Counted from the stretch's first letter, positions 15,704-25,466 are shown. The stretch is DNA of 64,000 bases from Anaerolineaceae bacterium (GCA_002702065.1 NZXX01000012.1:62001-126000); one strand, 5' to 3'. The notes: generated by a model not told the origin, from the letters alone. Translations and numbers: made by a program.

Positions 15704-17140
15704 TTAGTCGTCGCCCTTGAGGATTCGTTCGCGCAGGGCCATCAGTTCATAACGGAAGTTGTCGTCTTCTTCCATCATCTCCGCGACCTTGTTGTAGCCG
15801 TGCAGCACAGTTGTGTGGCTGCGCCCGCCAAAGGCATCGCCGATCTGGGGTAGCGAGGCATCGGTGATTTCGCGGGCGAGGTACATGGCGATCTGCCGGG
15901 CATGATTAATACGCCCGGTGCGCTGCTTGCCGATCAACTGCTTGGGGCTGATGCTGTGATGTTCGGCGGTCAGCGTGACGACATGGTCGACTGTGATGCG
16001 CGCGCTTTTCTGCATGCGCGGGCGGTCGTACTGCTCGACAATGCGCTCGGCAGCGGTCAGCGTGACGGGCTGCTGGTTGAGCTGCGACTTGGCCACCACC
16101 TGCGTGAACAGTCCTTCCAGCTCGCGGATGCTGGTGCGCGTCCGCTCGGCAATCTTTTCGCTGACCGATCGCGGGATGTGGACATTGCGTTCCGCCGCCC
16201 AGCTTTCGAGGATCGCCACGCGGGTTTCGAACTCCGGCAGTTGAATATCCATGACCAGCCCGCCTTCAAAGCGCGAGCGCAGCCGGTCTTCCAGATGTTC
16301 CAGTTGGCGCGGGTGCCGGTCCGACGCGATGACGATCTGCTTGTTAAACGTATAGAGCGCGTTAAACGTATGGAAGAATTCTTCCTGCGTGCTTTCTTTA
16401 CCGGCGATGAACTGAATATCATCGACCAGCAGCACATCGACCGAGCGATACTTGTCGCGGAACATGGCCGTCGTGCGGTTGCGGATCGCACCAACCAGGT
16501 CGTTAATGAAGGCTTCGGACGGGATATAGATGACGCGCAGTCCGCGTTCCTGGCAAACATGGCCGATGGCTTGCAGCAGATGCGTTTTGCCCAGCCCGAC
16601 ACCGCCGTATACCACGAACGGGTTGTAGACGCTGGCGGGTTGTTCGGCGACGGCCTGCGCGGCGGAGAACAGCAGGTTGTTGACGTTGCCGACGATGAAC
16701 CGGTCGAACGTATAGCGCGGGTTCAGATGGCTTTCGGGCAGGTCTGGCTGGCGTGGCGAGACGATCTGCTTGGCCAGCGGAACCGCCGGGGCCGCTTCGG
16801 GAACCTGATGCGCCATATACTGGAACAGCGGCATATCGTTGTCTGCCTCAGCAGCAGGCTTTTGCGGCTCCTCGTCGCGGTGTATTTCAAATTGAACCTC
16901 GACCGGGCTGCCATAGATATCGCCCAGCACCCGGCGCACGGTGCGGTACAACCGGTGTTGCAGGTTGTCCCGCGCAAAGCCGTTGCGCACGCCGATACGG
17001 AACGTCGCCGCCTGCTCCGCAGCTGGTGCAGGATCAAATGCCAGAAATGCAGCACCCCGCAGCCATGTGTCGAAATTGGCGCGGTCGAGCTGAATTTCCA
17101 GTTGAGTGAGTGCTGCGTTCCAGGCGTCCTGCGGTTTCAC
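15704..17140 (-). CDS. dnaA: Chromosomal replication initiator protein DnaA
   Basis: 478 residues. DnaA binds DnaA boxes at oriC and opens the duplex. Domain I is N-terminal (WNAALTQLEIQLDRANFDTWL), followed by a variable linker, the AAA+ domain with Walker A GGVGLGKTH (about residue 180) and Walker B LLVDDIQF, and domain IV with the signature IGDAFGGRSHTTVLHGYNKV. The GTG at 17138-17140 has AGGAA 8 bp upstream and opens domain I correctly; longer starts add unrelated residues. dnaN does not follow; a TolB-like gene does. A near-consensus promoter lies about 210 bp upstream. Confidence 0.97.
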   Translation of the reverse strand: MKPQDAWNAALTQLEIQLDRANFDTWLRGAAFLAFDPAPAAEQAATFRIGVRNGFARDNLQHRLYRTVRRVLGDIYGSPVEVQFEIHRDEEPQKPAAEADNDMPLFQYMAHQVPEAAPAVPLAKQIVSPRQPDLPESHLNPRYTFDRFIVGNVNNLLFSAAQAVAEQPASVYNPFVVYGGVGLGKTHLLQAIGHVCQERGLRVIYIPSEAFINDLVGAIRNRTTAMFRDKYRSVDVLLVDDIQFIAGKESTQEEFFHTFNALYTFNKQIVIASDRHPRQLEHLEDRLRSRFEGGLVMDIQLPEFETRVAILESWAAERNVHIPRSVSEKIAERTRTSIRELEGLFTQVVAKSQLNQQPVTLTAAERIVEQYDRPRMQKSARITVDHVVTLTAEHHSISPKQLIGKQRTGRINHARQIAMYLAREITDASLPQIGDAFGGRSHTTVLHGYNKVAEMMEEDDNFRYELMALRERILKGDD

Positions 17141-17347
17141 GGTTTTGTTTCCTAGAGATGCTAAATACCCAGCCTGCGGACAAAAACCAAGCAAGCGGGC
17201 AGCGAAGGGCAGTTCTGCCCCCGGCAATCCGGTATATCTGGCTAATTTTTGGTCGGTTCTACTGCTGGGGTGGTGTGTTTACCCCATCGAAAAACATCGA
17301 GGTGTGATGTTTTTTCTGCGTGCGCTGGCTTATCACACGGTAGATAC

Positions 17348-17376
17348 AGTATAGCGAAATCATGCTGAAAGCTCAA
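17348..17376 (-). promoter_or_regulatory. Promoter of dnaA
   Basis: On the minus strand TTGAGC and TATACT are spaced by exactly 17 bp. The expected start near 17341 leaves a long 5' leader of about 200 nt before dnaA. Confidence 0.6.
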
Positions 17377-17391
17377 CCAATTTGCGGTTAA

Positions 17392-17451
17392 AAATTGCGC
17401 GTTTCCCGACATTTTAAGGTTGGGATAAATTTCTTTGGGAACGCGCAATTT
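17392..17451. repeat. Long inverted repeat in the dnaA-spoVS intergenic region
   Basis: AAATTGCGCGTTTCCC (17392-17407) is complementary, with one bulged T, to GGGAACGCGCAATTT (17437-17451). The central 29 nt contain TTGGGATAA, seen again at 17593, which differs from the inverted DnaA box TGTGGATAA at two positions. It could be an origin element or an operator. Confidence 0.5.
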
Positions 17452-17488
17452 GGGAATTGCTGTTTGGGGAGTCAGCCATAGTCTAAGA

Positions 17489-17500
17489 CCCACATGTGGG
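17489..17500. repeat. 12-bp perfect palindrome
   Basis: CCCACATGTGGG lies in the same 646-bp noncoding region (17141-17786). The rest of the region is AT-rich toward 17787 and contains no convincing gene. It is a candidate operator. Confidence 0.4.
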
Positions 17501-17689
17501 GGGTAAATGCATGCGCCAGCCCTAAATGTAGAATAGGGCAGATTTTTCCTGCCGCGAATCCTCATTTTAATAGACATCTGTTCAGGTTTTAACATTGGGA
17601 TAATTTCTACCAACCATGGATATTTGCAAAGTAAATTACCTGCGAATGACTTAATTTGGAACTTTTGTTCTATGAAAATCACAAACTGG

Positions 17690-17718
17690 TGGACTCTCTG
17701 CATGATTTCGTGTAGAAT
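17690..17718 (+). promoter_or_regulatory. Possible promoter of spoVS
   Basis: TGGACT and TAGAAT are 17 bp apart, ending 68 bp before the spoVS ATG. The -35 match is only partial. Confidence 0.35.
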
Positions 17719-17786
17719 ATCCTTAGTAACTCGTACATTATATTAAGATTTGCAACTAAACTTCTTTAGAGATTAGGCGGACAACT

Positions 17787-18143
17787 ATGACAGACCACTA
17801 CAGTGCCAGTTCACTCCCCCATTCATCCGACACAAGTGATTATATGGACGCGCCTATCATGGACGAGGAATCGCAGAAGGTAGATGTCATCAAGGTGTCT
17901 GCCAAGTCTCGGTCGACAGCCGTGGCAGGTGCTATTGCGGCTGTCATGCGTGAACATCATTATGCCGAAGTGCAGGCGATTGGTGCCGGGGCGGTCAATC
18001 AGGCGGTGAAAGCGCTGGCGATTGCACGCGGCTACCTGAGCCGAGACGAGATCGACATCATCTTCACGCCGTTCTTCACCGAGGTCGATATTGATGGGCA
18101 AGAACGAACCGCCGTCCGGTTCCGGGTTGAACCGCGTCCATGA
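17787..18143 (+). CDS. spoVS: Stage V sporulation protein S family (SpoVS)
   Basis: 118 residues. Residues 32-116 are the conserved SpoVS domain, starting with VIKVSAKSRSTAVAGAIAAV and containing QAIGAGAVNQAVKALAIARG. SpoVS is a small Alba-like-fold protein that affects sporulation and division in Bacillus; many non-spore-formers have it with unknown roles. The N-terminal 30 residues are an extra polar stretch. The start ATG has GGCGGA 6 bp upstream. Its stop overlaps the next start (ATGA), so it is translationally coupled with the PHP phosphoesterase. It is divergent from dnaA. Confidence 0.93.
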   Translation: MTDHYSASSLPHSSDTSDYMDAPIMDEESQKVDVIKVSAKSRSTAVAGAIAAVMREHHYAEVQAIGAGAVNQAVKALAIARGYLSRDEIDIIFTPFFTEVDIDGQERTAVRFRVEPRP

Positions 18144-18970
18144 CGCGAGCGGACCTGCATACGCATACCACTGCGTCTGACGGTCAACAGCCGCCGGAAA
18201 CCCTGGTGCAGATGGCGGCTCAACTTCAACTCCAGGTGATTGCCATAACCGATCATGATACGACTGCGGGTGTTGCGCCTGCCCAGGCAGCAGCATCCGG
18301 CCTTCTGTCGGTCATCCCCAGCATTGAGCTGGGGGCGCGGCATGGGGACGACAAGGTCGACATTCTGGGATACTTCATTGATACCGCACATCATGGCCTG
18401 CAAACGCGGCTGGCCCGGTTTCGAGAGAACCGGCTCCAGCGCGGTCGCCATATCCTTGAACGCTTAAACAACCTCGATATCCTGATCAACTGGCAGCAGG
18501 TGATGGCCTATGCTAACGGCGACGCCGTTGGGCGTCCCCATATTGCGCGGGCAATGGTCGAGGCGGGTTATGTCCGCACTATAAAGGAAGCGTTCGACCA
18601 GTATCTGGGCGGTGGCAAGCCCGCCTACGTCCCCCGCGATACGCTGACCCTCGAAGAATCCATTCACCTTATTCATGCCGCCGGTGGTGCGGCTGTGCTG
18701 GCGCATCCGGTTTATGTGCCGGATTTTCCCCAGCTGGTCGAGCGGCTTGTCCCGGCTGGGCTGGACGGCATCGAGGTCAGTTACCCGGCGCACACCCCGG
18801 CTATCGAAATGCAGGCCCGCCAACTGGCCGACAAATATGATCTGGTCATGACCGGTGGATCCGATTTTCATGGTATCGGCATCGAAGGCAAGGCCATGCT
18901 TGGTTCGGCGCTGGCCCCGGCTGGTGCTGTTGAGTCTCTGCGCACCCGCGCCGCCGCATCCCGCGTTTAA
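18140..18970 (+). CDS. PHP-domain phosphoesterase (RNase AM / YciV-like)
   Basis: 276 residues. The PHP metal motifs are complete: DLHTHTTASDG at the start, ITDHD, the Glu in SIELGA, VLAHPVY, and GGSDFHG near the end. RNase AM/TrpH-type members degrade 5' ends of short RNAs and nucleoside 3',5'-bisphosphate. The family is well matched in length and order. The gene overlaps spoVS by 4 bp. Confidence 0.9.
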   Translation: MTRADLHTHTTASDGQQPPETLVQMAAQLQLQVIAITDHDTTAGVAPAQAAASGLLSVIPSIELGARHGDDKVDILGYFIDTAHHGLQTRLARFRENRLQRGRHILERLNNLDILINWQQVMAYANGDAVGRPHIARAMVEAGYVRTIKEAFDQYLGGGKPAYVPRDTLTLEESIHLIHAAGGAAVLAHPVYVPDFPQLVERLVPAGLDGIEVSYPAHTPAIEMQARQLADKYDLVMTGGSDFHGIGIEGKAMLGSALAPAGAVESLRTRAAASRV

Positions 18971-18982
18971 GATCAATCCAAT

Positions 18983-19010
18983 TTGCCATTCATCGCCTCG
19001 CGTGCATAAT
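18983..19010 (+). promoter_or_regulatory. Promoter of the oxidoreductase operon
   Basis: TTGCCA and CATAAT are 16 bp apart, 46 bp before the ATG at 19056. Confidence 0.45.
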
Positions 19011-19055
19011 CGAGGCTGCTTTGACATGCATCGGTCACGTCATGGGAGGAGTGGT

Positions 19056-19931
19056 ATGGCAGCAGGCAAACTGGGCATTTTACACCCCGGCGATATGGGC
19101 ATTTCGGTTGCAGCATCCGCCAAAAACAGCGGTAACGACATTTACTGGGTATCCGAAGGGCGCAGCGCAGAATCACGGGCGCGGGCTGAAGAACACGGGC
19201 TGCTGGACGCGGGAACCCTGCCGCATCTGGTTGAACTTTGCCCGGTGATTGTCAGTGTGTGTCCGCCGGGTGCGGCGGAGGATGTGGCGCGCAGCGTACT
19301 GGCGCAGGGTTTCCGGGGCATGTACATCGACGCCAATGCCATTTCGCCGCAGCGGGCTGTGCGCATCGGGCAAATGATGGTTGACGCGGGGGCGACCTTT
19401 GTCGACGGCGGCATCATCGGTGGTCCGGCGTGGCAGCCGAACAGCACCTGGCTGCATCTGTCAGGTGAAGCGGCGCAGCAGGCAGCAGACTGTTTCGCGG
19501 CGGGTCCACTCGAAACCAACGTTCTGGGTGGCGACATCGGTCAGGCATCGGCGCTGAAGATGTGTTTCGGGGCATATACCAAAGGAACCACGGCGCTGCT
19601 GTGTGCGGTGATGGCGGCGGCGGAATCATTGGGTGTGCGCGCAGACCTTGAACAGCAGTGGTCACAGAATGGGTCGGATCAGGCGGCACAGAATGCCCGC
19701 AAAGTACGTAACGTGACGGCCAAAGCCTGGCGTTTCGTGGGTGAGATGAACGAAATCGCGGCGACGTTTGAGGATGCTGGTGTGCCGGGCGAGTTCCACG
19801 CAGCGGCAGCAGAAATTTATACACGTATTGCAGGCTTCAAAGGTGCATCGGAAACCCCGGCGCTTGATGATGTGCTGGCAGCACTGTTACAGGACACCCA
19901 AAATACACTTGTTGAGGAAAATGAAGCATGA
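19056..19931 (+). CDS. NAD(P)-dependent dehydrogenase of the 6-phosphogluconate/3-hydroxyisobutyrate superfamily (DUF1932 type)
   Basis: 291 residues. The N-terminal Rossmann domain begins LGILHPGDMGISVAASAKNSG, a variant of the GxGxMG motif, and has SVCPPGAAEDVA and the substrate motif VDGGIIGGPA. The C-terminal helical part with ALKMCFGAYTKGTTALL resembles the DUF1932 end of this superfamily; the Lys in SALKM matches the catalytic Lys position. The substrate is not known. The ATG at 19056 has GGGAGGAG 4-5 bp upstream. It overlaps the next gene by 4 bp (ATGA), suggesting both act on one hydroxy acid pathway. Confidence 0.85.
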   Translation: MAAGKLGILHPGDMGISVAASAKNSGNDIYWVSEGRSAESRARAEEHGLLDAGTLPHLVELCPVIVSVCPPGAAEDVARSVLAQGFRGMYIDANAISPQRAVRIGQMMVDAGATFVDGGIIGGPAWQPNSTWLHLSGEAAQQAADCFAAGPLETNVLGGDIGQASALKMCFGAYTKGTTALLCAVMAAAESLGVRADLEQQWSQNGSDQAAQNARKVRNVTAKAWRFVGEMNEIAATFEDAGVPGEFHAAAAEIYTRIAGFKGASETPALDDVLAALLQDTQNTLVEENEA

Positions 19932-20989
19932 CACAGAAGACTTACGCGGCAAAAGATCTCCTGACGATGGCAACCCGGTTGTTCGAACGTGCGGGCCTGC
20001 CACCGGACCGCGCCCACGCCACTGCCGAAATTCTGGTGGAAGGCGACCTGATGGGCCACTCGACGCACGGCCTGCAACTACTTGGCCCCTATCTGGGAGA
20101 GATCGAAAAAGGCACGATGACGCTGTCTGGTGACCCGGAAGTGCTGGCCGATCAGGGTTCCGCCGTGACGTGGGATGGTCGTTATCTGCCCGGTCCGTGG
20201 CTGACGGTGCAGGCGATGGAACTGGCTTTTGAGCGCGTCAAGCAGTATCCCGTTGTATCGGTGGCGATCCGGCGCAGCCATCATATCGGCTGTCTGGCGG
20301 CTTACCCGATGCGGGCGACCGATCAGGGTTTGTTTTTGCTGCTGACATGTTCCGACCCGAACAACAAAGGGGTTGCGCCCTATGGCGGGACCCGGCCCCT
20401 GTACACGCCGAACCCGCTGGCTGCTGGTATCCCGACGAACGGTATGCCGATCATCATCGACATCAGCATGTCTACAACCGCCAATGGCTACGTCGCCCGC
20501 TACAGTAAGGAAGGCAAATCGCTGCCCGGACCCTGGCTGCTCGATCATGAAGGCAATGTGACCGATGACCCGGCGGCGGTATCGACGGACCCACCCGGTT
20601 CGATTATGCCGCTGGGGGGCGCTGACCTGGGCTATAAAGGCTTTGCGCTGGGCCTGCTGATCGAAACACTGACCTCGGCGCTGGCCGGGCATGGCCGTTC
20701 TCAGGAGCCGGATCAATGGGGAGCGTCAGTCTTTTTGCAGGTGATCGACCCGGATGCGTTTGGCGGGCGTGAGGCATTCCTGCGCGAAACGGAATGGCTG
20801 GCCGAAGCCTGCCGCACCAATCCGACGAAACCGGGTAATCCACCGGTGCGGCTGCCGGGCGAGCGCGGTTTGAAACTGCGCGCCGAACAACTTGAGCGTG
20901 GTGTGACGCTGTACCCCACCATCATGCCGACGATCGCGCCTTATGCGGAAAAACTGGGTGTCGCACTGCCGGAGCCGGTGGCGGATTAG
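19928..20989 (+). CDS. Ldh-family malate/L-lactate/ureidoglycolate dehydrogenase
   Basis: 353 residues. The family uses NAD(P) with a fold unlike classical lactate dehydrogenase. The family's DxxGHxSHG catalytic motif appears as GDLMGHSTHGLQLLGPY near residue 37, then VAIRRSHHIGCLAAYP, FLLLTCSDPNNKGVAPYGG and LGGADLGYKGFALGLLIE, all typical. The substrate, an alpha-hydroxy acid, cannot be fixed. Its start overlaps the previous dehydrogenase, and a strong terminator lies 106 bp after its stop, so the operon has two genes. Confidence 0.92.
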   Translation: MTQKTYAAKDLLTMATRLFERAGLPPDRAHATAEILVEGDLMGHSTHGLQLLGPYLGEIEKGTMTLSGDPEVLADQGSAVTWDGRYLPGPWLTVQAMELAFERVKQYPVVSVAIRRSHHIGCLAAYPMRATDQGLFLLLTCSDPNNKGVAPYGGTRPLYTPNPLAAGIPTNGMPIIIDISMSTTANGYVARYSKEGKSLPGPWLLDHEGNVTDDPAAVSTDPPGSIMPLGGADLGYKGFALGLLIETLTSALAGHGRSQEPDQWGASVFLQVIDPDAFGGREAFLRETEWLAEACRTNPTKPGNPPVRLPGERGLKLRAEQLERGVTLYPTIMPTIAPYAEKLGVALPEPVAD

Positions 20990-21094
20990 CGGTTTTGCGC
21001 GCCCATCGGTAGGCGACATCCCTCAGGGCGGGGCGTAAACCCATCCGTTTTGCTGCGGGACAGTGTATATATCGCGTTAGATTTTCCAATAAAT

Positions 21095-21122
21095 CGGTCA
21101 ATTGTGGAATTGGCCGTTTTTT
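21095..21122 (+). terminator. Intrinsic terminator of the oxidoreductase operon
   Basis: CGGTCAATT pairs with AATTGGCCG (one G-T) around the loop GTGG, followed by six T. Confidence 0.85.
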
Positions 21123-21230
21123 GTTTTGTAAAAAACCCCCGGCATGGCGCATCTCAATAGGGAAGAGGGTGATTCGAATAACCCGATATCGAAACGAGAT
21201 AGGTCCGTCAGACCGGGAGGAGGACAGGCC

Positions 21231-23309
21231 ATGCAGTCCGATCATACACATGGTATGCATCATCAAGACCACGATCAGCACGCCCACCCGCAGCAGCCAG
21301 CCAAGCAGGCGGCGCATGATCATGGCGGCCACGGCGTGGATCACAGTGGTCACGAAATCATGTTTCGCAATCGCTTCTGGGTCAGCCTGGTTCTGACGAT
21401 CCCGGTGCTGCTGTTCAGCCCCATGATCCAGGATTGGTTTGGTTTCAGTATGCCGGCATTTCCGGGCAGCAATCTGGTCGGCCCGGCGTTTGCGATCATC
21501 ATTTTTATTTACGGCGGCCTGCCCTTTTTGCAGATGGCTGTTCCCGAAGTGCGCAATCGCCAACCGGGGATGATGCTGCTCATCTCGCTGGCGATCTCGG
21601 TGGCATTTCTATACAGTTTGTTCGCCGCAGTCACCAACACCAGTATGGGCTTCTTCTGGGAAATGGCGACGCTGATTGATGTGATGCTGCTGGGGCACTG
21701 GCTGGAAATGCGCAGTGTGCGGCAGGCATCCGGCGCGCTCGATCAACTGGCCAAGCTGATGCCCGACACGGCGGAGCGTATCAGCGACAGTGGCGAAACC
21801 CAGTCGGTCAACGTCACGGAATTGAACAATGGCGATTTGATTCTGGTGCGACCGGGGGCCAGTGTCCCGGCGGATGGCGAAGTGGAGGACGGACGGTCCG
21901 AAGTCAATGAAGCCATGATTACCGGCGAATCGAAGCCCGTACAAAAGGAACCCGGCGCGAAAGTGATCGGCGGTACCATCAACGGTGATGGCAGCCTGCG
22001 CGTGCGTGTGACCGCGACTGGCGACGAAACTGCGCTGGCCGGAATCATGCGGCTGGTGGAGGACGCGCAAAGCAGCAAGTCGAATACGCAGATTCTGGCG
22101 GACAAGGCGGCGGGCTGGTTGTTTTACGTCGCGCTGAGTGTGGCGGCGCTAACGGCGGTGGCATGGGTGATCGCCATTGGCTGGCAGCTGGATGTGCTGG
22201 AACGGGTGGTGACCGTGCTGGTGATTGCCTGCCCGCACGCGCTGGGGTTGGCGATTCCGCTGGTGGTGGCGATCAGCACGGCGATGGGCGCCAACAATGG
22301 CATTCTGGTACGCGACCGGCTGGCGCTGGAAGCGGCACGCGAGATCGACACGATTGTCTTCGATAAAACCGGCACGCTGACCGAAGGGCGCTTTGGCGTG
22401 GTTGATCTGGTGACGGCGGCTGGGTGGGACGAACAACGGGCGCTGGCGCTGGCGAGTGCGCTGGAAGGGGATTCCGAGCATCCAATTGCGCGTGGCATTC
22501 GTGATAAAGCCGACGAGCGTGGTGTTGCGGCGGTGACGGTGAGCGACTTTGAAGCGATTAAAGGGCGCGGCATTCAGGCCAATCATGAAGGCAAGACTGT
22601 CTATGCCGGTGGCCCGCGTCTGCTCGAAATGCTGAACCTGACACCATCCGGTGATGTGGCCGAATTTGCCCGGCGGGCGAACGATGCGGCGCAGTCAGTC
22701 ATTTATCTGATCGTGGATGAACAGATCGTCGCGGCTTTTGCGCTGGCCGATGTGGTGCGCGCCGAAAGCAAGCAGGCTGTTGACCGGCTGCACGCGATGG
22801 GCATTCAAATTGCCATGCTGACCGGTGACAGCGAAGCCGTGGCACGGTCCGTCGCGCGCGAACTGGGCATCGACACGGTGTTTGCCGAAGTGCTGCCGGA
22901 ACACAAGGACCAGAAGATTGCCGAGCTGCAAAAACAGGGCCAAAAAGTGGCGATGGTCGGGGATGGCGTGAACGACGCACCCGCGCTGACCCGCGCCGAT
23001 ATTGGCATCGCTATTGGCAGCGGCACGGATGTCGCGATCGAATCCGCCGGGATCATTCTGGTGCGCAGCAACCCGCTGGACGTGGTCAAAATCTTTGAAC
23101 TCAGCCGGGCGACCTATCGCAAGATGATCGAAAACCTGATCTGGGCGACGGCCTATAATGTGGTCGCGCTGCCGCTGGCCGCCGGTGTTCTGGCCCCTGT
23201 CGGGTTTGTGCTATCACCGGCGGTGGGCGCGGTCTTTATGTCGCTCAGCACCGTGATTGTAGCGATCAACGCGCAGCTTCTGCGCCGGACGGACCTGGCG
23301 GCGGCTTAG
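21231..23309 (+). CDS. copB: CopB-type copper-translocating P1B-ATPase
   Basis: 692 residues. The N-terminus (first 41 residues) is His-rich rather than a CxxC heavy-metal domain, and the membrane motif is CPH (Cys334-Pro-His), both marks of the P1B-3 CopB class that exports copper. Other motifs are the TGES loop (ITGESKPV), phosphorylation site DKTGT (Asp378), HP locus SEHPIA, and GDGVND. The ATG at 21231 has GGGAGGAGG 7 bp upstream; the ATG at 21144 was rejected because it precedes this site. It is convergent with an MFS gene, overlapping by 4 bp. No copper regulator is adjacent. Confidence 0.93.
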   Translation: MQSDHTHGMHHQDHDQHAHPQQPAKQAAHDHGGHGVDHSGHEIMFRNRFWVSLVLTIPVLLFSPMIQDWFGFSMPAFPGSNLVGPAFAIIIFIYGGLPFLQMAVPEVRNRQPGMMLLISLAISVAFLYSLFAAVTNTSMGFFWEMATLIDVMLLGHWLEMRSVRQASGALDQLAKLMPDTAERISDSGETQSVNVTELNNGDLILVRPGASVPADGEVEDGRSEVNEAMITGESKPVQKEPGAKVIGGTINGDGSLRVRVTATGDETALAGIMRLVEDAQSSKSNTQILADKAAGWLFYVALSVAALTAVAWVIAIGWQLDVLERVVTVLVIACPHALGLAIPLVVAISTAMGANNGILVRDRLALEAAREIDTIVFDKTGTLTEGRFGVVDLVTAAGWDEQRALALASALEGDSEHPIARGIRDKADERGVAAVTVSDFEAIKGRGIQANHEGKTVYAGGPRLLEMLNLTPSGDVAEFARRANDAAQSVIYLIVDEQIVAAFALADVVRAESKQAVDRLHAMGIQIAMLTGDSEAVARSVARELGIDTVFAEVLPEHKDQKIAELQKQGQKVAMVGDGVNDAPALTRADIGIAIGSGTDVAIESAGIILVRSNPLDVVKIFELSRATYRKMIENLIWATAYNVVALPLAAGVLAPVGFVLSPAVGAVFMSLSTVIVAINAQLLRRTDLAAA

Positions 23310-24487
23310 TCACCCGGTACAGGTGTGGGTACGGAGGGCGTTTCTGCTGTGCGCAGTGCGCCCGCCGTCAGCACCAGTGAACCCACCAGCGCCGTAATTA
23401 TCAGCAAGGCGACCCGCAGCGACGCCATCTCCGCAATCAGGCCGATGACGGGTGGCCCGGCCAGAAAACCGGCATAGCCAATGGTGGCGACGCCCGCAAT
23501 GCCGGTTCCGGGGGGGATGTTCGGCATGTTTCCGGCAGCGCTGAACGCCAGCGGTACCGCAATTGACAGACCGGCACCGACCGCCGCAAAGCCGAACAGG
23601 ACAGGGGCGACCTGTGGCAGCAGAATGGCGAGCAGCAGCCCCAGCGCCGCGACCAGGCCCCCCACCCGCACAATAAACGGCGGGCTGAAGCGTGCCGCCA
23701 GTCGATCCCCTAGCAGACGCCCAACGGTCATCGTCAGCGAGAAGGCGGCAAACCCGAAGGCGGCGGTGCTGGCATCGGTGCCGACCGTATTGCTCAGGAA
23801 AACACCGCTCCAGTCCGCCATCGCACCCTCGCCAATGGCCGCACAAAACGCGACAATCCCCAGCGGCCACAGGATGCGCGGCGGCAGTTGAAACACGGGT
23901 TCCGATTTGCCGGATTCTTCGCGCGGTGGGGCAGGCAGCAGCAGCGGACCCGTCAGCAGCAGGAGCAGCAGGAAGACCCCGGCGGCAATCAGAAAGTGCG
24001 GCAGCGGCTCAATCGCTTGCCCGGCCAGGGCGGACCCCATCGCCGCCCCAACGAAGCCGCCGATGCTGAAGGCGCCATGGAACGACGACATCAGTGGCCT
24101 GCCAAACAGGCGCTCGACATCCACCGCCTGCGCGTTCATGGCGACATCCATCGTGCTCATGGCGCAGCCAAACAAAAACAGGTTGATCCACAGCGCCACC
24201 GGGTGCGGCATGACTGCCAGCAGTGGCAGCAAGGAACACAGGGCCACAGCGCCCAGGATCGTAACGCGGCGGCTGCCAAACCGGGCGATCAACCCGCCGA
24301 CCAGCGACAGGGCCGTCAGCACGCCGACCGACAGGCCGAGCAGCACCAGCCCCAATTCACCATCGCCCAGATTCAGCGTGTCCTTCACCTGCGGGATGCG
24401 CGACACCCAGTTGCCAACCATCGCACCATTGATCAAAAACATTGCCACGACGGCCCAGCGTGCTTTCTGAGGAACCCCAGTTGTCAT
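23306..24487 (-). CDS. MFS transporter (FucP/YbjJ-like)
   Basis: 393 residues with 12 predicted helices. [16 protein letters not shown] in the first helix region, [12 protein letters not shown] after helix 2 and [12 protein letters not shown] in the first half are typical of the YbjJ/fucose-permease-like MFS group. The last helices are followed by a short Pro/Thr tail. The substrate is unknown. The start ATG at 24487 has no strong ribosome site. It lies downstream of the tRNA-Arg terminator on the same strand, and its end overlaps copB. Confidence 0.88.
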   Translation of the reverse strand: MTTGVPQKARWAVVAMFLINGAMVGNWVSRIPQVKDTLNLGDGELGLVLLGLSVGVLTALSLVGGLIARFGSRRVTILGAVALCSLLPLLAVMPHPVALWINLFLFGCAMSTMDVAMNAQAVDVERLFGRPLMSSFHGAFSIGGFVGAAMGSALAGQAIEPLPHFLIAAGVFLLLLLLTGPLLLPAPPREESGKSEPVFQLPPRILWPLGIVAFCAAIGEGAMADWSGVFLSNTVGTDASTAAFGFAAFSLTMTVGRLLGDRLAARFSPPFIVRVGGLVAALGLLLAILLPQVAPVLFGFAAVGAGLSIAVPLAFSAAGNMPNIPPGTGIAGVATIGYAGFLAGPPVIGLIAEMASLRVALLIITALVGSLVLTAGALRTAETPSVPTPVPGD

Positions 24488-24590
24488 TGCTTAAGTCCAT
24501 TTCATCAGCAGGTGAGAACCATTCATAGTCACCTGTCCCGCTATGGTACACGCCATTGTCATTACCGCAAAGTGTTTTGCCCTGCGGAAT

Positions 24591-24619
24591 AAAAAACGGC
24601 CAGCGCTGTGGCTGACCGT
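24591..24619 (-). terminator. Intrinsic terminator of tRNA-Arg
   Basis: On the minus strand ACGGTCAGC pairs with GCTGGCCGT (one T-G) around CACAGC, followed by a run of T. It begins 11 nt after the tRNA 3' end. Confidence 0.85.
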
Positions 24620-24629
24620 CGTTTGCTGC

Positions 24630-24702
24630 GTGCCTGGAGGGACTCGAACCCCCGACCTATGGTTCCGTAGACCATCGCTCTAATCCGCTGAGCTACAGGC
24701 AC
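24630..24702 (-). tRNA. tRNA-Arg (anticodon ACG)
   Basis: 73 nt on the minus strand. The acceptor arms GTGCCTG/CAGGCAC pair perfectly, the D arm has GCTC/GAGC, the anticodon stem ATGGT/ACCAT encloses loop CTACGGA (anticodon ACG), and the T arm is GGGGG TTCGAGT CCCTC. CCA is not encoded. A34 would need deamination to inosine. Confidence 0.97.
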
Positions 24703-24744
24703 ATGATGATGTGCGAGTATAGTAGCATACGCCCTATACGACGG

Positions 24745-25440
24745 TCAAGATTCAATCTCGATCGTCAGGGCAAGCTGGCCGGTTTGCCCGGCGAAATCGT
24801 GCACAGTCAGGCGGTATTCCCCGTCAGCGGGTACGGTGTAGGCCGCTTGTGCATCGAGCGTGTTGAGGGTCAGGCTGGATCTGGCGTGATCGTCATTCTG
24901 GACCGCCAATGTGCCATCCGGTTGATCGAGCCGCAGCACGGGGTCCAGGGTGCCGCTGGTGTCGCGTGCGGTCAGCGTGACGGTCTGGCCGGCCTGCAGG
25001 TTAATCAGGCATGGGTAGGCCGTGTGTGGCTGTAACGTGACGACCTGTTCCGGTGGGTCACATGGCGCGACCGCCGGGTTAGCGGTCAGGCGGATTTCGA
25101 CCTCACCGGATTGCGCGCCGCTGAAGGTGTGCACGCGCAGGGTATAGTCGCCATTTGCCGGGAGCCGCAGATTGGTGATGGCGGCATCCTGTGGTTTCAG
25201 GCCCTGCACACTGGTATCATGATCGTCGTTAAAGGCGATCCGCTGCTCATCCAGCAAAATTTCCAGCGTGACGTCAATCGGTTCATCACTGAGGCTGTGG
25301 GCCATGACATCAATAATTTCATCGCTGGTGCCGCTGTACTGCACATCAAGCGGGCCATCATTGGCCGACAGGGTTATGGCGATGGGTGTGTCCGGCAGCG
25401 TTACCGGTTGCAGCAGCCAGATCAGCAGCGCCCAGATCAT
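24745..25440 (-). CDS. Exported protein with two PPC-like domains
   Basis: 231 residues. A short signal-like N-terminus (IWALLIWLLQPVTLP) is followed by two beta-rich segments of about 100 residues each. Both end in the pattern typical of bacterial pre-peptidase C-terminal (PPC) domains: ANGDYTLRVHTFSG and ADGEYRLTVHDFAG. Such domains are usually attached to secreted enzymes; here they stand alone, so a binding role is likely. The ATG has GAGGA 8 bp upstream. Its promoter lies within the terminator hairpin of the upstream gene. Confidence 0.75.
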   Translation of the reverse strand: MIWALLIWLLQPVTLPDTPIAITLSANDGPLDVQYSGTSDEIIDVMAHSLSDEPIDVTLEILLDEQRIAFNDDHDTSVQGLKPQDAAITNLRLPANGDYTLRVHTFSGAQSGEVEIRLTANPAVAPCDPPEQVVTLQPHTAYPCLINLQAGQTVTLTARDTSGTLDPVLRLDQPDGTLAVQNDDHARSSLTLNTLDAQAAYTVPADGEYRLTVHDFAGQTGQLALTIEIES

Positions 25441-25466
25441 GTGCGATTCCTCAGGTGGGTGCCCAA

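Noticed and set aside
17330-17340. TTATCACAC near dnaA as a DnaA box
   Set aside because: It needs a deletion to match TTATCCACA, so it is not a reliable box.
17242-17703. Minus-strand frame of 153 codons in the dnaA-spoVS gap
   Set aside because: Composition is not coding-like, no ribosome site is present, and it overlaps the dnaA promoter, an inverted repeat and a palindrome.
18995-19016. GCCTCG/CGAGGC hairpin after the PHP gene as a terminator
   Set aside because: The loop is 10 nt, no T run follows, and it overlaps a better promoter candidate.
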